Below, piece by piece: positions 26,669 through 39,136 of a stretch of DNA of 64,000 nt; the stretch's first letter is position 1; each line of letters begins with the position of its first letter. This stretch comes from Cubamyces lactineus. Lineage: Eukaryota > Basidiomycota > Agaricomycetes > Polyporales > Polyporaceae. The stretch covers positions 310,001-374,000 of the forward strand of contig JACDTU010000012.1 in NCBI GenBank assembly GCA_022376465.1, given 5' to 3'. Below the pieces are notes generated by a model that saw only the letters and a list, made by a program, of their open reading frames with translations, was not told the origin of the DNA and searched no databases. The translations under genes and the position numbers were made by a program.

Positions 26669-28558
26669 GCCAGGGGGTTTGCACCGGGGCGTGAGGGAGC
26701 GTGGAGGAATGTGGGTGGTCAGTCAGCAGGCTCGTGAAGGGTTGAATAGGCCAAGGAGGGAGTGTGCCATTTTGCGGGAGGATGACGTGCGGTAGAGCCA
26801 ATCGCAGTGGAAGATATGGGAGTGCTGATAGACGTGCATAGGACTCCTTGTGGTAAGAGCGCTGCGGGAGCTCTCGGCTAGGACGCGTGACGTGCCACGG
26901 TTCACAGCGCATACATCATCCGCGTTGACGCGTATTTCCGGCATCTTCACAAAAGCAGATCAGGAGCAACGTAGAATACGCACAGTAGCATCTTCGCTAG
27001 AGAGCTTGGCCGCGGCGACAGAGCATGAGCGGGTGAGCGAAGGATGGCCGACAGCGCGGGGAGCCTTGCAGAGGAGCGAGGAGGTTCTCTTGAGATGGTT
27101 GAAGCCGCCATTGTACAGCCTGCGGAGAAGGAGTTGCATCGAGCTCGTGCAGAGGAGTACCACAGACGATCTGGTCAACCAGTACGCCCTCTCCCTCTCC
27201 CGCCGTCCTGCAGACAAAATTCGCTGGGGGTGACTCGGCTCTTGGTTTTCTCACGCTTGGGTTTGCTAGCGAACGACGTCATCGCCCAGGAGGTGGACCT
27301 ATGAAGCGCCCGTTTGTGCCTTGCTATTGAATCCAGTCGCGTTGTAGAAGACAGGCACCGTATCTAGCTTATGGTCTGTATTGTGAACGTTCTCCTGGCG
27401 ACCTGTATTAGGTTGCGGTCGACGAGCTCCTACGATACAATACTCCTCATCCTCGAATCTCGACATAAACGCCCCGGTCCTCACGACCCCATGGCCACGA
27501 GTGTGTCCGGTGCCGAGTAGAAACGTCTCCGTAGACGGCACAGAATGCGACGGAAAGGCCTGGTCCCAGCTGGTCCCTCGGACACGTCCATGTTGCACGA
27601 ACACATGTGCACCTGAAATGACTGTACGCTAACCATAGCAAGCACAACGTACCTGCCCCGTCTGCGCAGAGCACCGACGCACCCACAGGATAGGCAGTCG
27701 AATTACTGCGAGAGCGCAGCGCTGAGCCGCACGCAGCAGGGCCGTCGCTCGACGTGTTCCTTGTCCGAACGGTCCTGTGCCATAGCTGTTCGACATCCAC
27801 GTCTCCTGCACTCGGACCGGAAGTGCACTGAATGCGATGCTGTGGGCTAATCAGCACCCGATCGTAAGAGACGTACGCGTGCCTGTGTGCCATGTCCCGA
27901 AGAAACTCGGTGGCTCTAGACACCAATCTTGGAGCGGAGATAGCGTCCTCGACGTGTCCGTGCGCCCCCCGTGCGCTGCGATTTCGCGCGAAGGGGCGAG
28001 TGGAGGAGGCTGTCGTGTGCGCCATGATCGTGGTGGGGTGTGTTGAGTAGGTGGCGGCAGCGATGAGGAGGGCGAGGGTGGCGCGACGAGGTCATTTAGG
28101 ACGCCCTCACGTGGCTCCCCGACGCGTCGCGCCCCTGGACCCCGGAAGTAGTCCGGCGGGCGTCCCTTTAGCGTGCCATGTCTGAATTTAACTGCCGTCC
28201 ATTCCCCGGCTGCGCGACCATGGCATCAGTTAGACCGCAATGATGCATGATGGGAGCCGGCGAGGCATCGAGGAACAGATGAGCTGTGCTGGCTGTCGTG
28301 TCTTCTGGAGGGAGACCGGGTGTGTTTGCGTCCGGGGAGAGCTTGAAGGAACGGGAGGAATAATTAAGTCGTGGAGTGACCGGGGACTGAGAGCGCGTGT
28401 GGCGGGACGTCATCGGGGGCAAGAGAGTTGGGAGCACAGCGCAGCGTTCATTCATCTGCTGTTGCCTCACAGCTTACACCTCTCCCACACGCTCCTTCTC
28501 CCATCTCTTTCTATTATACCACGTCTCTCTAGTCCTACTAACCCCCCTCCGCCCCGTC
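26669..28558. other. Intergenic region with only weak coding candidates
   Basis: It lies between the carbonic anhydrase and tricalbin. The right end should hold the tricalbin promoter and 5' UTR, with pyrimidine-rich sequence just before its ATG at 28559. Two weak minus-strand coding candidates occur: 27299-28025 (listed separately) and a presequence-like frame at 26915-27139 (see findings). Confidence 0.4.
27299..28025 (-). CDS. Doubtful hypothetical protein (228 aa if real)
   Basis: Not recognised. A 373-nt exon (28025-27653) joins in phase to 27612-27299 through a GTACGT donor and a CAG acceptor. Splicing extends the frame by 104 codons to a stop. The protein has no visible domain, signal peptide or membrane helix. 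A second donor/acceptor set inside the first exon would push translation into another frame, so the model is not unique. Long chance frames are common in this GC-rich region. Listed only because the splice keeps frame. Confidence 0.2.
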
Positions 28559-31500
28559 ATGGCGACCACCTCCGTCGACGGCGCACCAGTACCCCCACAA
28601 GCACAGGCAAAGGTCAACGGCATCGTCGAGCAGGACGCCGCCAAGGGCCGCGTCCCCGTGCACACCTTCGACCCCAATGCGAGCCCAGAGGAGAAGGCCG
28701 CAGCGGCGGGCAAAGAGAAGTCCAAGCTGGGTCTCGAGAACGGCGACGTCAAGACAGGCGCGAAAGGTATGCGTGCCGCTCATTCTCTTCACTTACCTCA
28801 CCCCCGCAGCATGGCCGTGCCGCTCACCCTTTATATCCCCACCCCCGCAGAGCTCGCCGTGGACACTGGCAAGGTCAAGCCCAGCGTTCTCCCTACCATT
28901 ACCATCGAAGACGTCGACCGGTCCCAGCCGAACAGCGAACAGCCCCTAGAGAAATCCCCCGTCTCTCCAACCTCACCGGCCTGGCCGTCCTCACCCGCAT
29001 CTCCCACCGACCCCGAAGCCCCAGGAGCCATGCCGACCGGCCCTGCGCCCGCGATACCCGACTGGTACAAGCTGGGGTGGCGTGATGTCTCCGGCATCGA
29101 CCAACCCTCGCTAGCCGAAGGCGAAGAGAAGGACAAGGAGGTCCTCTCGCTATTCCTGAAAGAACAGTTCTATGGAGAGTGGTATCACAATGCAGCTATT
29201 ATCGTTGTGGTAGGTGGTCCATCAGCTTCCGTGTGTGCGTGATGTCGCTGACCATCTACTTGCCTTTCGTAGACCGTCATCGTAACACACTTCCTGACCC
29301 GCTTCCATTTCGGATGGGGATGGCTTTTCATCCTTCTCGCGTTCTGCAACACCTACTATTCCATGTCAATGAAGCGCGTGCGGGCCCGTGCGCGCGATGA
29401 CATCCAGCGGGAACTCGTCAAGACCCGCCTAAGCTCCGAGAACGAGATTGAATCCGCGGACTGGATTAACAACTTCCTCGATAGGTTCTGGCTCATTTAC
29501 GAGCCTGTACTCTCCCGAACGGTCGTCGCTTCCGTCGACCAGGTCCTCTCGCAGAACTGCCCGCCGTTCCTGGACTCGCTCCGTCTCAGCACGTTCACGC
29601 TTGGCACGAAGGCGCCGCGCATCGACAAGGTGAAGACTTACCCGCGCACGGAGGACGATGTAGTCGTTATGGAGTGGTGGCTCTCCTTCACGCCGAACGA
29701 TACGTCCGAATTGACGGAGCGCCAGAAATTGAGCAAGGTCAACCCGAAGATCATTCTGAGCGTGCGCGTAGGCAAGGGCCTCGCGAGCGCGGCAATGCCG
29801 ATCCTTATTGAAGACATGTCGTTCTCGGGGCACTTGAAGATTCGCCTGAAGTTGATGACGAACTTCCCGCATGTGCAGCTCGTGGATCTGTCTTTCATGG
29901 ACAAGCCCGTCTTCGACTATGTGCTGAAGCCCATTGGTGGCGAGACCTTCGGTTTCGACATTGCTAATGTGAGCCTATTGCCTTATAGTTCTATAAGCGC
30001 CGATATTGACAGAGTGTTCAGGTCCCCGGATTGTCTACCTTCATTCGCGATACCGTTCACGGCGTCCTTGGACCTATGATGTATGACCCGAATGTCTTCA
30101 CTCTCAACCTTGAGCAAATGTTGTCCGGAGAGCCGATCGACACAGCCATTGGCGTGCTCCAGGTCACAGTGCAAAGCGCCCGCGACCTCAAGGGCTCGAA
30201 GCTCGGTGGCGGCCGCCCTGACCCCTTCGTTAGTCTTAGCATCAACGAGCGTGTCGAGCTCGCGAAGACTAAGTTCAAGCACAACACGTACGTCATTCCG
30301 CACCTTGTCCTGCCCGTCCTTCTATGACGCAATGCGGTTGATATTGACTGCGAATTTGATGGGATGCGCACAGGGCGAACCCGACATGGATGGAGACCAA
30401 GTTCTTGTTGGTGAACTCTTTGACGGAGAACCTGATCCTGCGCGTGTGGGACTACAACGACCATCGCGCGAACACCGACCTTGGCTTCGGTACCTTCGAC
30501 CTCAGCGTGCTCGAACAGGACGCTACGCAGGAGAACATCGAGGTACCCATCTTGAAAGATGGCAAGGAGCGCGGTTCTATCCGGTTCGACGTCAACTTCT
30601 ATCCTGTACTGAAACCGGAAGTCGACGCTGGAGGCAAGGAGACGCTCCCTGACACGAGTAAGTACTATACTACAATTCAGGTTTTCGGTAGCTGCTCTGA
30701 CACCCTTGACCTGGTGCAGAGGTCGGCATTGTGCGCCTCACAGTACACCAGGCGAAGGATCTCGACGCAACCAAGTCGATAACGGGCGACCTGAACCCAT
30801 TCGTGAAGCTGTACACCGGCTCATCCAAGAACCCGATCCACGTAACGCGGAAGTTGAAGCACACGAACAACCCGGTGTGGGAGGACAGCACCGAGTTCCT
30901 CTGCACGGACAAGAACTCCGGTGTCGTCATCGCGAAGGTTATCGACGACCGCGACTTCCTCAAGGACCCGGTAGTAGGCTACATGAGCATCCGCCTCGCC
31001 GACCTACTTAAGGCGAAGACTTCTGGCAAGGATTGGTGGCGGCTCAGCGGCGCCCGCTCAGGCAAGCTTCGGCTGAGCGCGGAGTGGAAGCCGCTGAACA
31101 TGGCGGGCAGCCTGCACGGGGCCGACCAGTATGTGCCCCCAATCGGCGTCGTGCGGCTGTGGCTGCAGAAGGCGACGGATGTCAAGTACGTGCGGTACCT
31201 GCCTGCGTCATCGCGGCTATATATGTCGGTGCTAACAGGGTGCGCGATGTTGCAGGAACGTCGAGGCGACGCTTGGAGGAAAGGTACGATCTCGAGCGAA
31301 GCCTCTGAGGGAAGAGGGGACGGTGGGACTGATGTGTGTTTGCGTTCGCGACTCGCGTCCTTTAGAGCGATCCGTACGTGCGCGTGCAGATCAACAATAT
31401 CACGCAGGGCCGCACGGAAGTCGTCAATAACAGTGCGTCGCGTCCACCGAAGATTCATCAGTGTCGCTCATGTCTTTGTCACGCAGACCTAAACCCAGAG

Positions 31501-34269
31501 TGGGACCAGATCATCTACATTCCGGGTAAGTGCGCGCGACCTTGGTAGGCGCTATGAAACTCTAATCCACACGGCTGTCCGCCCGCAGTGCATTCCCTGA
31601 AGGAGGTGCGTGAAACTGACTGAACTTTGCGGTGGGAAGCTACGCGGAAGCTAACGCAGACCCAATCGGATTGCGTAGACGATGCTGCTCGAGTGTATGG
31701 ACTACCAGCACCTCACCAAGGTTGGTGTCCTGGGCGCTTCTCATCTTCCGCTTCCATGCACTCCAGCTGACTTATCGCTGTTCGGCGACGCAGGACCGCT
31801 CCCTCGGGTACACCGAGCTCAAGGTGTCCGACCTCGCCAAACCGACCGACGCCGAGATGGGCGAGTTCCTGTACGAGTCGACGGGCAAGCGCGAGGCGCA
31901 GGAGCCGCTCAAGCTCGGCAACGGCGCGTTCAAGGGTAAGCTGCACTACGTCGCCGAGTTCGTCCCCGCGTACGCGGTGCGCGGCATCCGATTCGACTCG
32001 GGCCCGAACGAGCTCCAGGAGGCGGCGCAGAGGAGCGCGGATGCGGGCGCGTTGTCTGATACGGACGAGGGCGAGACCGTGCACGACGACGAGTCGGAGA
32101 TCGACGTCGCGGCCGTGCCCGAGGGCATCACTGCAGCTGAGCCTGTGGATGAGGAGGAGAAGCCTGCCTCGCCTGACGGACACAGGCGCGGCACGTCGAC
32201 AGACACGACGTTCAGTGCGACGTCGGCGAGGACTTCTGGCACGACGGCTGTCGAGGGCCAGGACGAGAAGCGCCCCGAGGAGCAGGGCATCGAGATGAGC
32301 AAGGAGGAGCTTCTTAAGCACCGTGAGTACTTCCTTTTGCGGAGCGATGCGCATCCTACCGAGACTAGACGCTGACGATGATGCCGACGCGGCAATGGCG
32401 GCCCTCAGAAGCGGGCATCGTGATCTTCAACGTGATCTCGGGCAAGCTGCACAAGAAGGCGCGGCTCGAGGTGCTGCTCGACGACGCGTACTGGCCCGCG
32501 TTCAGCACCGTCCGGCCGCGGAGCACGAACGCGCAGTGGGAGTACATTGGCGAGGGCGTCGTCAAGGAGCTCGACTTCAGCCGCGTCTGGCTCCGGCTCA
32601 ACGAGGCGGACGAGGGCGACAAGGACGACGTCGTTGCAGAGTGGAAGGGCGATGCGAAGGCGTTCTTGGAGCGCACGATGGTACGTTGGCGCTGGCACGC
32701 AATTGCGAGTGCGAGTTTGAGTGCTTATTTTGTGTGGTACAGGATGGTCCTGCCGAGTACACGCTCGTGGACCCGGACGACGAGGACCGGAAGTCGACTG
32801 TCGTGTTAGAGACGCGCTACTTGCCCGTGCCCATCAAGCTCGAGGCGAGGGAGAGCGTCAACAGTACGTGTCATTCGCACTCAATTTGTGCAATCTGCTA
32901 ACCAGACGCTCGTTCCACAGACCAGGGCCTTCTGCGAGTCGACCTGCTCGACGGTCACAGCATTCATGCCGCGGATCGTGGTGGTACGTGCACCTCGTCT
33001 TTGATCCATGCGTGGGCGATCCTGACGATAGACAGGCAAATCCGACCCCTTCGTGGTGTTCCACCTCAACGGCCAGCGGGTGTACAAGTCCCAGACAAAG
33101 AAGAAGACGCTCAACCCCGAGTGGAACGAGAACTTCACTGTACAAGTGGTATGTTGCCTATCGTGTGTACACTCCTATGAGCGGTCTTGTTGAAACTTCA
33201 CGTAGCCGTCCCGCGCTGGGGCCGACTTCCAGTTGGAGGTGTTCGACTGGAACCAGATCGAGCAGGCGAAGAGCCTTGGGTTAGCCAAGATCGACCTCGA
33301 GAGTCTCGAGCCTTTCACCTCGGTCGAGCGTTCCATTCCGCTCACACACGTGAAGCACGGCGACAAAGGCGAGATCCGCGTCCGGCTGCTGTTCACGCCC
33401 GAGATCATCGTCAAGACGCGCAAGAACACGTCTACGTTCACTTCCGCGGGCCGCGCGATGACGCAGATCGGCCACCTTCCCGTCGGTGCAGGCAAGGGTG
33501 TCATCCACGGCGTCACCGGCGTGTTCAAGAGGCACGGCGGCAGCTCAGGCTCGGACTCTGAAGATGATCGGCCTGCGGAACTGCCGGCGGGTGTCGTGTC
33601 TAAGCAGGTGGACTATGGTGCAGAGGGCACCGCTCCTGCTGCGTTCCCGACGGTGAACGAAGGCGGAGCGAACAGTCGCGATCCGGGAACCCTCCGCGTG
33701 ATCGTCAAGGATGCGAAGGATTTGTCGATGTCGGACATTAAGCCCTACGTTGTCATCCGCGTGGGCGACAAGGAGCAAAAGACGAAGCATGCCCACAAGA
33801 CGGCTACGCCTGAATGGTCAGTGTCTTTAGTGTGGACTGTGTATGGTGTTTTCTCACAGGCCACGTAGGAACGAGTCGTTCGCGTTTGGCGCGGCGCCTG
33901 CCACTCAACCGAAGTTGTTCGTATGGGTATACGACCACAAAACGCTAGGCAAGGACAAGTTGCTCGGCTCTGCCGATATCGATGTATGTAACCATGAATT
34001 TCCTCGCTGTGTAGTCTACACGCTAAAGGTCGTCTGCTACATAGATCTGGCAACACTTGCAACCAGGGGACGTTGTTCCCTCACGAGACCTCACCGTTGA
34101 GCTTCGTGAAGGCCAAGGTCTCCTTCATATCCGCCTCGAATACGACCCCGATACCCCGCTCTCCAACAAGGGCTCGCGCGGCTCCTTGCACTCGATATCC
34201 GGCGAGCGCGCCCCACCGATCTCCCCCTCGAGGTTCTCCCTCAGCCGGCGGAGAAGCATAGTGCAATAG
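28559..34269 (+). CDS. Tricalbin: ER-plasma membrane tether with SMP and five C2 domains
   Basis: Nineteen exons: 28559-28766, 28851-29209, 29273-29968, 30022-30287, 30374-30657, 30720-31185, 31256-31283, 31366-31432, 31487-31525, 31589-31605, 31679-31720, 31794-32322, 32409-32680, 32743-32863, 32921-32983, 33036-33148, 33206-33816, 33869-33983 and 34045-34269; 1506 aa, typical for the family. A hairpin-like hydrophobic segment lies at about 190-220 (FHFGWGWLFILLAFCNTYY). The lipid-transferring SMP domain follows to about 460 (SADWINNFLDRFWLIYEP, FDYVLKPIGG). C2 domains start near 462, 605, 745, 1132 and 1351, with Asp loops such as GGRPDPFV, GDLNPFVKLY, SDPYVRV and KSDPFVVF. The third C2 is spread over several tiny exons. 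Tricalbins hold cortical ER to the plasma membrane and move lipids. Secure. Confidence 0.94.
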
Positions 34270-34769
34270 AGGCGACGATACGCAGGAGAAGCTACAACCC
34301 AACCGTGTGCACGACCACCGCCTCAAGGTTTATGAACTTACGATAGTCATTTGTCCCGCTTCTTTGGACGGTTTTAATGACCCTTTTGACCCTTCTTTTA
34401 AGCATGATCTTCAATGTACATTCTACGGACACCCTTATCTCGTGTAATCTACAGCCTTGAGCTAACGCATGCACGATATCCACCTCTACGTTGCTAGAAG
34501 GTCTACTGTGGAACGCCATCAGCGGTGGCGAGCACACATGCGCCAGTGGAGATAAGGTTTCTCTGGTGGTTGACGGAAGACGCACACCATCATCGCGACA
34601 AAAGCTGCTGCTACAGTGCGCCCTTGCGCAATCTGCACGTACGAGTTCTATTCTTGGGCTGTGAACCCTTATCTCTGCAAACTTTCTGCCGTCCAGAGTG
34701 ACGGAAGATGCATGAGAGGCCACGAAAGAGGAGCTGGAACGACGGACGGAGTCTGGGTCCGTTGAGACC

Positions 34770-34793
34770 GACCTCGGAGAACCGTCCGAGGTC
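34770..34793. repeat. Perfect inverted repeat (9-bp stem, 6-nt loop)
   Basis: GACCTCGGA and TCCGAGGTC are exact reverse complements around the loop GAACCG. Being palindromic it can fold on either strand. It lies 3' of two convergent genes. Confidence 0.8.
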
Positions 34794-34803
34794 AGAGCTG
34801 GTC

Positions 34804-34819
34804 AGGAACCTAGGAACCT
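34804..34819. repeat. Direct tandem 8-mer AGGAACCT, two copies
   Basis: Two exact adjacent copies, about 10 nt after the inverted repeat. Confidence 0.75.
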
Positions 34820-35274
34820 AGAGCATACACATCGTTGTGCGAGCAGGTAGGTTCATTGCGAAGCGTGACGGACGTCATTCTCATTCCGGTATGTGATACA
34901 AAAGTCGTGAGCCATGAGAACGAATACAAAAAGAGAGACGCGTATGACCTGTACGTGCGAAGCGGGAAGAAAAGGACTGAACAATGTGTGAGCCCACCAC
35001 ATGAGATATAATGAAGTGATGGAGTAATGAAGACGGGGGGGGTGAGTGTTCGTGACGGTACATGATGCATGAAGTTTGAAGTTGCGGACGTGATGATGTT
35101 GACAGGAGGGGAGGGAATGGAGGGGGAAGGAACCTGAAGGGTTAAGAGTACATAAGGATAATACAACCATGGCGACGTTACGCCGGCCCGGGGGGTAACC
35201 GATAGTGCTACAAGCATCGTGCCAGGAGCGTGTATGAGAAAAGTGCAAGTCCGCTGGCGAGCCGTGGGGCGCGT

Positions 35275-38089
35275 CTATGCCCAGGTCTGGGGCCCGAAGG
35301 TGCCGTTGGGCAGGAGGGCAGGCATACCCATCGCGTCGAACGTGTTCTGCCAGACGGTGTTGCCCCACCAGTTGAGCTCGATGCCGCCCTTGGGGTACTG
35401 CAGGCAGAAGAAGACGAGGACGATGCCGACGGAGACGCCGATGTCGAGCCCGGCGGAGAGGATGTAGTTGAATCGGAGCCACCACCGGAAGTGGTACCGC
35501 CGCACCCACCACTGGAAGATCGCGCCGACGGTGAGGAACGCGGAGTAGTTGATGCCCGTCGCGGGCGGCAGCTGCCCGAGGCCCGCGAAGCACACGGGGA
35601 TGTTGACGTAGCGCCAGATCGAGAGCGGGTAGCGGCGCGCGAGGAAGTAGAACGGGATGGGAAGGAGAGCGCCGATGAGGAAGAAGTAGAGAACCCAGTT
35701 GTACCTGGAGGAGGGCATATGTCAGCACTGGCTCGTGTAGAAGCGCAAAAGCCGTGTCTACTCACATCGCGCCAGGGCCGAAGAGACGTTGCGGGCCAAT
35801 GCCACCCCAGATGATCGACGCAGTGGCGAACGTTGAGACGTCGTTGCAGATGAAGCCATCCTTCTGGGTGGGCAAGCACATGTCCGTGATGTGTCCGAAC
35901 TGCCACTGCTGGACACCAACGCAGATGAAGCAAGCGAGGGTCGATGCGACGAGCTGGGACATGAACATGACGCGGGGCGGGATCTTCATGTAGTGGCCGA
36001 TTTTGAGGTCGTTCATGAAAAACAGCGTCTGGTACATGGGGACGAAGCCGTAGGTCTTGAACAGCATCGCGCCGACGGGATGACCAGGCAAGACGTAACC
36101 AGCGACGAACTCGGCAAGCACGTTGAGGGCGGCAAGCTGGTTGGTAATCGCACGAATGATGCCCACGGGAAGCACGAAGATGAAGCTGATGACGAGAGCG
36201 ACGATGTAGGCCCAGACGGGGAAGTCGGAGGGGTAGACCTGGAGGGCGACGACGCCGAAGACGAAGGCGACGACAAACAGAGCGCCATACCACCAGCCAG
36301 GGACCTCCCGGTACGCAGTCATGAGCCGGGAGTGCACGTCCTTCTCGTCTCTGAGGGTACGGCGGAACTGGCGAACAATGTCATGTCTGTACCAGACTGG
36401 ACAGGATGTGAGCGATGCAGATTGGTGACGATAGTCGGGTACTCACGGAAAGTGTGGACCACAACCGCGGTGATCAGCGCGAATTGAGTGCCGTATGCAA
36501 GCTGAAGGTTGACGGGCATGTAGAGAGGCGAATAAGCCCGGTACTTCTCCTCGCTGAAGAGACCATTTTCGTCGACGACGGCCGTGATGTCATAGGGCAT
36601 GCCAGTGTTGTCAAAGGCGGTGGAAGTGGAGATGGGCATGAATTTCGCAAAGAGCACGTTCTTGACTGTATGATAGTGAATTGAGTGTACCGTTTGTGAC
36701 GAATGTGAGCGTCAGTACTCACAGTACAAGATCGGAGCAATGATCCAGTATACGATGACGAACGAGACGAACAAGTTCGCTTCGGTCCACCACTGTCGCA
36801 GACCTTATTAGGACTATGTCGGGCCAAACGACGAAGATAACTTACAGGGGAGACCAGGGGGCTTCCGATCCAAGAAATCATCGACCAGTCGAAAGTCAAG
36901 AAGCCCAGACCAAGGCCGGTGTTGTAGCCGAACAGGGTGTTAACAGTCTGGTTCTTGGGCGCGATCCAGCACACCCAGCTGAACACACTAAGGGCGGTGA
37001 AAAGGTAACCGGGGAGGAAGTAGTAAAGGGTGCTGCCAATCGCGGCGAAGAGGAAGAACTTTTCCCTGGAGATGTGCTTCGTCTCCTTCTTGCCCCAGTT
37101 GCGGTTGAGGGTGTTGAGGAGCGCGCAGCTCACAAGCGCCGACGGCCAAATCATGCTCGCGGGCCAAACGAGGAATTGGCGCACGATGCCGGCCCAAGCA
37201 TAGCCGATGAGCTGAGAGGACATGGTGATGAGGAGCTGGTATCCGACGGGCGGGTTCTGGTTATAGAACACGCGCTGGGTCGCGAAGATCGAGGTCGAGT
37301 ATACGTCGGTATACACCGCGTTGGCCATGATGGTGATCACCGTGTGTTCCTTGACATTGAAGGGACCGGGGTTGAGAGACCAGACAAAGCCGAACAAATT
37401 AAACCTCCTCTTAGGTAGGATCCACTCGAGGAATTTGCCAGCGGGCAGAGCGATCAACTGGGCGATGAGTGCACTAATAGCGACGGACGGCCCTAAATGG
37501 AGCATGAGTGACGGCTTAGAGAGCATAAATTACGCCACGTACAGCGAGGAAGGAGGAAGTGATTCAGCGCCGACAAGAGGCTGGAAAGGATGATGCCCAA
37601 GAACCACCTAAGAGAAAGCGCATATAAGCCAACATATATCGCGTGTCGAAACATGGTACATACACTCTGAATGTGTTTACCGGGAGGGAAGGGTCGTCGG
37701 TATTTGGTACAGCAGCCCTGACCTCTGCGTAGGGCGACTCGCTGTGGTCCTGTCAGCAACTTTCTTGCGTATAGCGATCCAGATACATACTCGTTGAATT
37801 CGACCTTTGCTTCACGGAGGTCGACCCCCGAGGTACCCACCCGTGTCGATTCCAATTGCGATGCGGTCTCGGTCTCAGTCTCCCGGTAGGACTGGTCAGT
37901 CCATGATGACGTCTCGCCCTTCTCGTTGAAGGTTTCCGTGCTCGCCGTCGGAGGCTGCGAGTAATCCCAGTTGGGATCGTTGAGGTGGCTCATCACGTAG
38001 TCAACATCCTCGGGCACGTCCGGGGAGGAGTTGCGCTTGCGGAGAAGCGTGGGGATGTTCAAAGAGTAGGAAGAAGTCTTCGCCTCCAT
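35275..38089 (-). CDS. OPT-family oligopeptide transporter
   Basis: Eight exons: 38089-37791, 37741-37664, 37607-37543, 37492-36846, 36792-36723, 36665-36447, 36396-35766 and 35704-35275; 812 aa. A hydrophilic N-terminus (about 110 residues) ends in [28 protein letters not shown], which flows into the first helices. Many membrane segments follow. Family landmarks are SLNPGPFNVKEHTVI, NQNPPVGYQLLITMSSQLIGYAWAG equivalents and AGYVLPGHPVGAMLFKTYG, plus the late segment WWVRRYHFRWWLRFNYILSAGLDIG. The family imports small peptides, glutathione or related conjugates by proton symport at the plasma membrane. The substrate cannot be told from sequence. The gene is convergent with tricalbin and divergent, at about 1 kb, from a TauD-type dioxygenase. 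Confidence 0.92.
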
Positions 38090-39136
38090 GACGACAGTAC
38101 CGGGCTACGCAGGCGTAGCGAGCGCGAAGGCGGGAAAAAGGAGGGGGGGAAAGGGATGTGGTGTCTGTCCTTCGCGGAAACGCAGCCTTTTTCATGCCTT
38201 TCCCTCGCGTGAAGAAGCTTGGACGTGCATGGCGTCTCCAATTGTCTTGCAGCTCGGTTCTGGTTCGTGGATGTGTTCCGCGCTCGATATTACCCGCCAC
38301 CTGTCATGGCAGTCTTTCCACCGTGCGGTGAAAGGTGTGAACAAGACAATAAGACAGCTGATCTTGATATCCCTATAAGACCGCGGAGTCTAAAGTTGAT
38401 CCCGCCCACGCGTTGATACTTTTGGCTCGCGGACCTTCCACTGCCTACATTTTCCTGTTGGTCTACCTATCGAAGAAAATATGGCCAATGGTGCTGTTCG
38501 CAACTACAACGCAACCTCGAGTTTTCTTGTGTCAGAGCAGTACATAGCTAGCTGCGCTTGCCGCCGTGAGCCTTGGCAGCCGATAGGGACCATCTGAAGT
38601 CAATGCGACGTGCCTATCACACGGGAGCCAGGGGTTTCATGCAGTGGGCGTCTTCGTCTTATTGTCAAGACACGGGGAAACGTACCGACGTCGTTCCAAG
38701 GAAGAGCGCAACACAATAAGCTGTATCCAAATGCGTCAGAGCGTGGTCACAAGCGTCGCATCAGAAGCGCCCACCATTAGACGCCAAAAGACACTCCTCC
38801 GATCAAAACTTTGCATGATTAGATAGACGCTTGTGTGCATCTAATCTAATCTGAGGAGCCCAGCCGCGGCTCGTCGGCATATAAACAGCACGTCTTATCG
38901 CCACCAGTTGGTTCGGACATTCCGCAATCACGTCGAGTGACCATAGCGGACCGCCGTGCTGAACAGTACTGTAAGCACTGTGGGAGTTGTGCTCAACACT
39001 CGCCACGATTGCGCATTCGCTCCCAGGGATGACGCTTAGTGTGGGTTTATATGCCCGTCTCAAGGGGAGCAGGGCACGCTGACCCGCTCGCTCCCCTGGA
39101 ATCGACACAGCAAAACTCCTGAGCTCCTCGATCACC
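38090..39136. promoter_or_regulatory. Divergent regulatory region, OPT transporter and TauD dioxygenase
   Basis: The 1.05 kb between the two start codons contains no supported gene, so it should contain both promoters. A TATA-like TTTATAT at 39047-39053 lies about 85 nt before the dioxygenase ATG. No other element could be named with confidence. Confidence 0.5.

Larger units (their letters stand above)
34270..35274. other. Convergent 3' region between tricalbin and OPT transporter
   Basis: About 1 kb with no gene seen; it should contain both 3' UTRs and polyadenylation signals. It includes a strong hairpin and a short direct repeat, listed separately. Confidence 0.5.

Noticed and set aside
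28240..29085. 281-codon frame on the plus strand overlapping the tricalbin 5' region
   Set aside because: It is a shadow in another frame of exons 1-2 of tricalbin and has Arg/His-rich composition with no domain.
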